Origin: Gnetum montanum
Lineage: Eukaryota; Streptophyta; Gnetopsida; Gnetales; Gnetaceae
Direction: 5' to 3'
Assembly: GCA_015680685.1 (NCBI GenBank)
Contig: MNCI01011534.1
Coordinates: 245,405-309,404 of the forward strand
DNA length: 64,000 nt
Shown: positions 60,446 through 64,000 of the stretch, one piece after another
Layout of the letters: the number at the start of each line of letters is the position of its first letter
Position numbering within the stretch: the stretch's first letter is position 1
The notes under the pieces: generated by a model
What the model saw: the letters and a program-made list of their open reading frames with translations, nothing else
What the model was told of the DNA's origin: nothing
Database searches by the model: none
Translations under genes and position numbers: made by a program

Positions 60446-61599
60446 TGATGAAGTGGTTACTCTAATTGTTAGAGTAATTATTATTGGATCAGTTACTCTA
60501 ATAATTAGAGCAATTATTATTGGAGTGATTACTCTAATTATTAGAGTGGTTATTATTAGAGTAGTTACTCTAATTATTAGAGAAGTTATTATTGGAGCGA
60601 TTACTCCAATAATTAGAGTGGTTATTATTGGAGCAATTACTTTAATTATTAGAGCGGTTACTCTAATAATTAGAGTGGTTATTATTGGAGTGGTTACTCT
60701 AATAATTAGAGTGGTTATTATTGGAGTAGTTTATTCTAATTATTAGAGTGGTTACTCTAATTATGAGAGTAGTTTCTCCCAAGCCTATAAATACAGTGCC
60801 CAGGTGCACAATTGGAAAGAAGTCTAGTAGCAGTCTTTTAGTAGGGAGTCTTGTAGCAGTCAAGTAGCAAAACTCTTGTAGTCTATTTAAAGGTTAAAGC
60901 ATTTTCCAAGTGCCTGTAGTAGGAGGTCAAAGTATGGATGGATCTTTATTCAAGCATTGTGTACCTGAGCACACCTTGTGTACAACAATAAAGATGAGCT
61001 CTTTGATTCATCCTTGTAGCACTTGAGATTTGTTTTCTTACACATTTCTTTTATTTTATTTTCTTATGAATTTATTTTATTTTATGCACTTTAAATTTTT
61101 GTTATTAAATAATTTTCTAGTTAATTAATGTTCTTACCCTTTCTCTCTCGCTCTCTACAACTCTCCTAAGTAAATACACTCATAACAACTGCTTCAAGCA
61201 TGTGTGTAACGCTTGGTAACCTAGTAACGATTAGCGTTTGGTAATCCCAGCAGTGTTGCACTTGTTCAGGATGTGTATAGCAAGTGAAAATGGATATTGG
61301 TGTTAGGATTAGTTAAAGCCTAGTTAATCAGTAGTTAAGTTAAATTAGTCACTTAGTTATCTCTCTCTCCTCCCTTACTAGCACAAGACATAAAAACATA
61401 AAAGCTATAAAAATCATATGCCTCAAGCTTACTTAACCATACAATTGTGAGATATAGGTAAGCTTGGGAAGACACAATCAACCAACTTGTCGTTTTTCCA
61501 CAAGGACGCATAAGCACTTAGTCCTTGGAATTCGACTGGATCGTGTGTGAAATGCTTGTATTCATATGGTTGAGCGTAGGGGTACCTCACCACTCATTA
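60446..61599 (+). repeat. RE-12 3' LTR
   Basis: It starts TGATGA and ends CACTCATTA. TATAAATA is at 60786-60793. It aligns with 51814-52945 throughout except in the palindromic array, where unit number and order differ. Confidence 0.93.
60454..60780 (+). repeat. Palindromic minisatellite in the RE-12 3' LTR U3
   Basis: There are about nine units of the same 36-base palindromic repeat as 51824-52126, but in a different order and without the 108-base duplication. Translations of this array give repetitive hydrophobic peptides that are not real proteins. Confidence 0.9.
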
Positions 61600-61604
61600 G
61601 AAGC
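61600..61604 (+). repeat. Target-site duplication of RE-12 (right copy)
   Basis: GAAGC, identical to 51809-51813. Confidence 0.92.
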
Positions 61605-61860
61605 CAAGATGTCTCATCCACTTATAGTACATCTTTTCTAAGATATCCCATGCACATTGGATATGTCTCAAGTTCTAGTGACACGTCTCACTCAAGACAT
61701 CAATCTAAACAACAAGACATCCCAATTACTTCCAAGCTTAACCAAGACATCTCATGGATTTTCAAGACGTCCTTTAAGTGTTTAAAAGCTTGCAAAAACA
61801 CACATGTAGTGTAGAACAAGAGGATTAGAAGAGGTACCTCTATAATAGATCTCCCATCCT
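61605..61860 (-). repeat. RE-11 LTR, right part (minus strand)
   Basis: This is the continuation of 51190-51813 on the far side of RE-12. It has about nine AAGATGTCT/AAGACATC/AAGACGTCC motifs between 61605 and 61775. The inner boundary near 61860 is a guess; no clear terminal dinucleotide could be fixed. Confidence 0.55.
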
Positions 61861-62499
61861 TAAAAATGGCATGCTTCATGACCTTTCACAAGCTAGAAGG
61901 AACCATGCCTCCATGACTCAAAGCCATCACACCAATCACGACTCAATGCATTATAAACATGAGAATGAGTATCATTAGAGGTTTTGTTTTTTATCTTACT
62001 TTCGCCATGGGGGGCTTGTCCTCATGTTCCATCATGCTTCCTTCATCTAATTATCTCCTTGAAATTATTTCCTTGCATTCTGATAATGACTTAAAACTAC
62101 ACGAAAGTAACACAAGAATCTAGAAAAATAATTATTAGGACAAATCCATGGAGTATGCCTCCTTTTCCTATGCCCAAATAGCAATGAAATTTCTCCACTT
62201 ACTGTCAACTGATCTTCCTTATTCTTCCAACATCCATGGCCAATGCAAACTTTAGCCTAGCAAATACATAAGTGTCCAAAAGCATCAACCAACACACCAC
62301 TATCATCAACATCTAACAAAAATCAATCTTCTTCTAATTCATATGAGACTCCATGCACTCAATAATAGAATCTATATCAAATACAGTCTCTTCAACATCA
62401 AAGAAAATTTCATCATCACAAATAGCATTCACCCATATGATCTCCTTACAACTAGGAAGAATTCAATTTACCAAACTCACTCTCGATAACATTGGACAA
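61861..62499 (-). other. RE-11 stretch where RT to integrase should be
   Basis: No RT, RNase H or integrase motif is seen on the minus strand, although protease and the protease-RT linker lie just to the right. A purine run, GGAAAAGGAGG (minus strand, near 62158-62170), might be a polypurine tract. The pol seems to have been deleted or was never present. Confidence 0.45.
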
Positions 62500-64000
62500 T
62501 AACCTAAACTCATGATTTTCTTCTCTTACATTTCAACTATTATTTTCACCATCAAAGATAACCTTATTATCATAATTCCAAGGTCTAACAAATATAATAT
62601 CTAAAAAATTAATAGACAATACATCATAAAGAATTTGATCATGAAAACATTCAATGGAATAATTAATAAGGTACTATTCTTTGACTTTCTTATAATGATT
62701 CTTCATTAACTAATGCACTTTTTATGGATGAGGATGAGGGATTACAACTAACCATAATGACATCACCACCTTGACAAAAATCACATTTTCTTGTGTGCCA
62801 TCATCAATGAGCACACTTAATGAATGATCCTTAACATCGTAATGAGTTCTAAATAAACTCTTCCTTGTAACATCTTCATTGGCACTAACATGTCCAACAA
62901 AAGCATAATGATTCTATTCACTTTGGTTAACAATGTGTAAAGGCTTATGTTCACATACCTTCTTTGAAGATTCAAGTGATTCCTCTTGCATAGTTTGAAT
63001 TTCCTTATCCTTAAAGCCATTCTTCTTTGGCTTTATGCATTCCCATTGTTTATGAACCAATTTATCACAATTATAACATATATCTTTATCATGATCTTTA
63101 CCTTTTGAAGATCGTTCCCTTCTTCTCCCCCTCCTAAAAGAAGTAAACTTTCTTTCCTTCTTCTTTGACTCATCTTCATCATCCTCCTTGGATGATTTTC
63201 TTAACTTGTGAGTTGTGTCTTTCTCATTCTATTTCTTGTGGTATTTATCCCTCTTTAGGCAATTTTTTTTTTAATTTTCACTTTAGCCTTGAGAATAATA
63301 TTATGGACTTCATCAAGAGTATCAAGCTCATAGAATGCTAATTCTTACTAGTATTGCATCCTTAATCCACTAATGAAGTTAGAAGCCTACTAATACTCAA
63401 TTCAATGAACATCAACCATTTTCAAGGCTTTAGAAAATTCAACATAAAACTCTTTTACCTCTTGAAATCCTTATCTGAGGAATTTCAACTTCTTGATGCC
63501 TTCATGATAGAAGGATGTCTTCTCTAACTTTCGCTTCAACATGAATTCCATGAGTTGCCAACTCTCAATAGGTCTTTCATGTTCTTTGTGGTATTTGAGA
63601 CGTTCCTTATTCCATCATTTAGCTACCAATCCTTCATGTTTTCTCTCATTAACATGAATCATTGTCTCACTAGAACATTGCTCAACAAGAAACTTATTCA
63701 TAGTTCTAAGCTAACAAAGAAAGAAATCTATACCTTCAACACCCCTAAAGATGGGAATATCCACATGAGAAACTCTTGAAGAAATTCTTAACATCTTTAC
63801 AAAACTTCCATCATCATTTCTCTTATTATTAAAAAGAAACCTTGGCTCATACCTTTGAGTTCTAGTCTTGCCTCTCCTTGGAGTTCTTTGATAATGTCTT
63901 CCTCTTAATCTTTGCAGTGGTTGAAAATGATTTTTGTCTTCAATATCCTCTTTACTTCTTGAAGTTTCTACAAAATCTTAGTGTTTTAAGGTCCTTACTT
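62500..64000 (-). pseudogene. RE-11 gag-protease remnant, chromovirus-like (runs off the right edge)
   Basis: Reading leftwards from 64000, a Retrotrans_gag-like core occupies about 63780-63240. It includes HVDIPIFRG, then SWQLMEFMLKRKL and a LDEVHNIILKAKVKIKKKL segment. A complete CX2CX4HX4C zinc knuckle, CYNCDKLVHKQWEC, lies at about 63085-63040. The protease active-site segment SVLIDDGTQENVI (DDG for DSG) lies at about 62825-62785. A linker with a VRPWNYDNKVIFDG segment (against the usual LGRPW-x-YD) lies at about 62590-62545. Stops are frequent. The gag and linker patterns resemble chromovirus-type Ty3/gypsy elements and differ clearly from RE-12. Confidence 0.7.

Larger units (their letters stand above)
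51814..61599 (+). mobile_element. RE-12: structurally complete Ty3/gypsy retrotransposon
   Basis: This is a 9.8 kb element with both LTRs (51814-52945, 60446-61599), a tRNA-Asp-type primer site, gag, protease-RT-RNase H-integrase, an untranslated tract and a polypurine tract, flanked by GAAGC duplications. ORF3 is absent; the tract before the 3' LTR is only about 2 kb. Over about 215 aligned bases of R/U5 I count roughly 19 differences between its LTRs, mostly transitions, so it is not recent. The primer type and the lack of a chromodomain suggest the non-chromovirus (Athila/Tat-like) branch, with moderate confidence. Confidence 0.92.

Overview
This window looks like plant nuclear DNA that consists almost entirely of nested, decayed LTR retrotransposons. 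I found no host protein gene, tRNA, rRNA, CRISPR array or prokaryotic feature that I could support. The sequence is AT-rich and poor in CpG. The large Ty3/gypsy elements carry many point stops, and four N-gaps point to a draft assembly. The slow-decaying, nested repeat landscape would suit a large plant genome such as a gymnosperm, but that taxonomic guess is weak and rests on texture only.

Twelve element remnants are named here by position. RE-1 (1-916, minus) is the 5' end of a Ty3/gypsy element whose LTR abuts the 3' half of RE-2 (917-5881, plus). One LTR (4981-5881) then joins RE-2 to the gag-pol-ORF3 body of RE-3 (5882-18364, plus). RE-4 (about 19345-22990, plus) is a gypsy pol without recognisable LTRs. 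RE-5 (25417-26165, minus) is an internally deleted Ty1/copia RT/RNase H scrap.

RE-6 (27118-48434, plus) is a Ty3/gypsy element split by two later insertions. These are RE-7 (32198-37286, minus, TSD CTCAA) and RE-8 (39305-45631, plus, TSD CCACT), two members of a copia-like family that carries gag but no visible pol. RE-8 is itself hit by a younger, CpG-rich gypsy LTR, RE-9 (44797-45579, TSD GTTAG), which contains a 644-base N-gap.

RE-10 (49270-about 51180, minus) is the 3' end of another gypsy element. It is interrupted by RE-11, a minus-strand chromovirus-like element (LTR about 51190-51813 plus 61605-about 61860; gag and protease 62500-64000). The best-preserved element, RE-12 (51814-61599, plus, TSD GAAGC), has landed inside the RE-11 LTR.

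The gypsy elements share one layout: an LTR of about 0.85-1.15 kb (TGATGA...TCATCA), a PBS resembling the tRNA-Asp type, gag, then protease, RT, RNase H and integrase with a GPY/F-like module, and a long untranslated tract. Some have a third coding region (ORF3) before the polypurine tract. The most interesting signals are non-coding. Each gypsy subfamily has its own palindromic U3 motif. In RE-2 and RE-6 (weakly in RE-3) a copy of that element's own U3 core plus a TATA-like box sits inside the element, ahead of ORF3 or the place where ORF3 should be. The copia-like LTRs and the unrelated RE-11 LTR carry clusters of a palindrome, AAGACGTCTT, seen mostly in its CpG-decayed forms.
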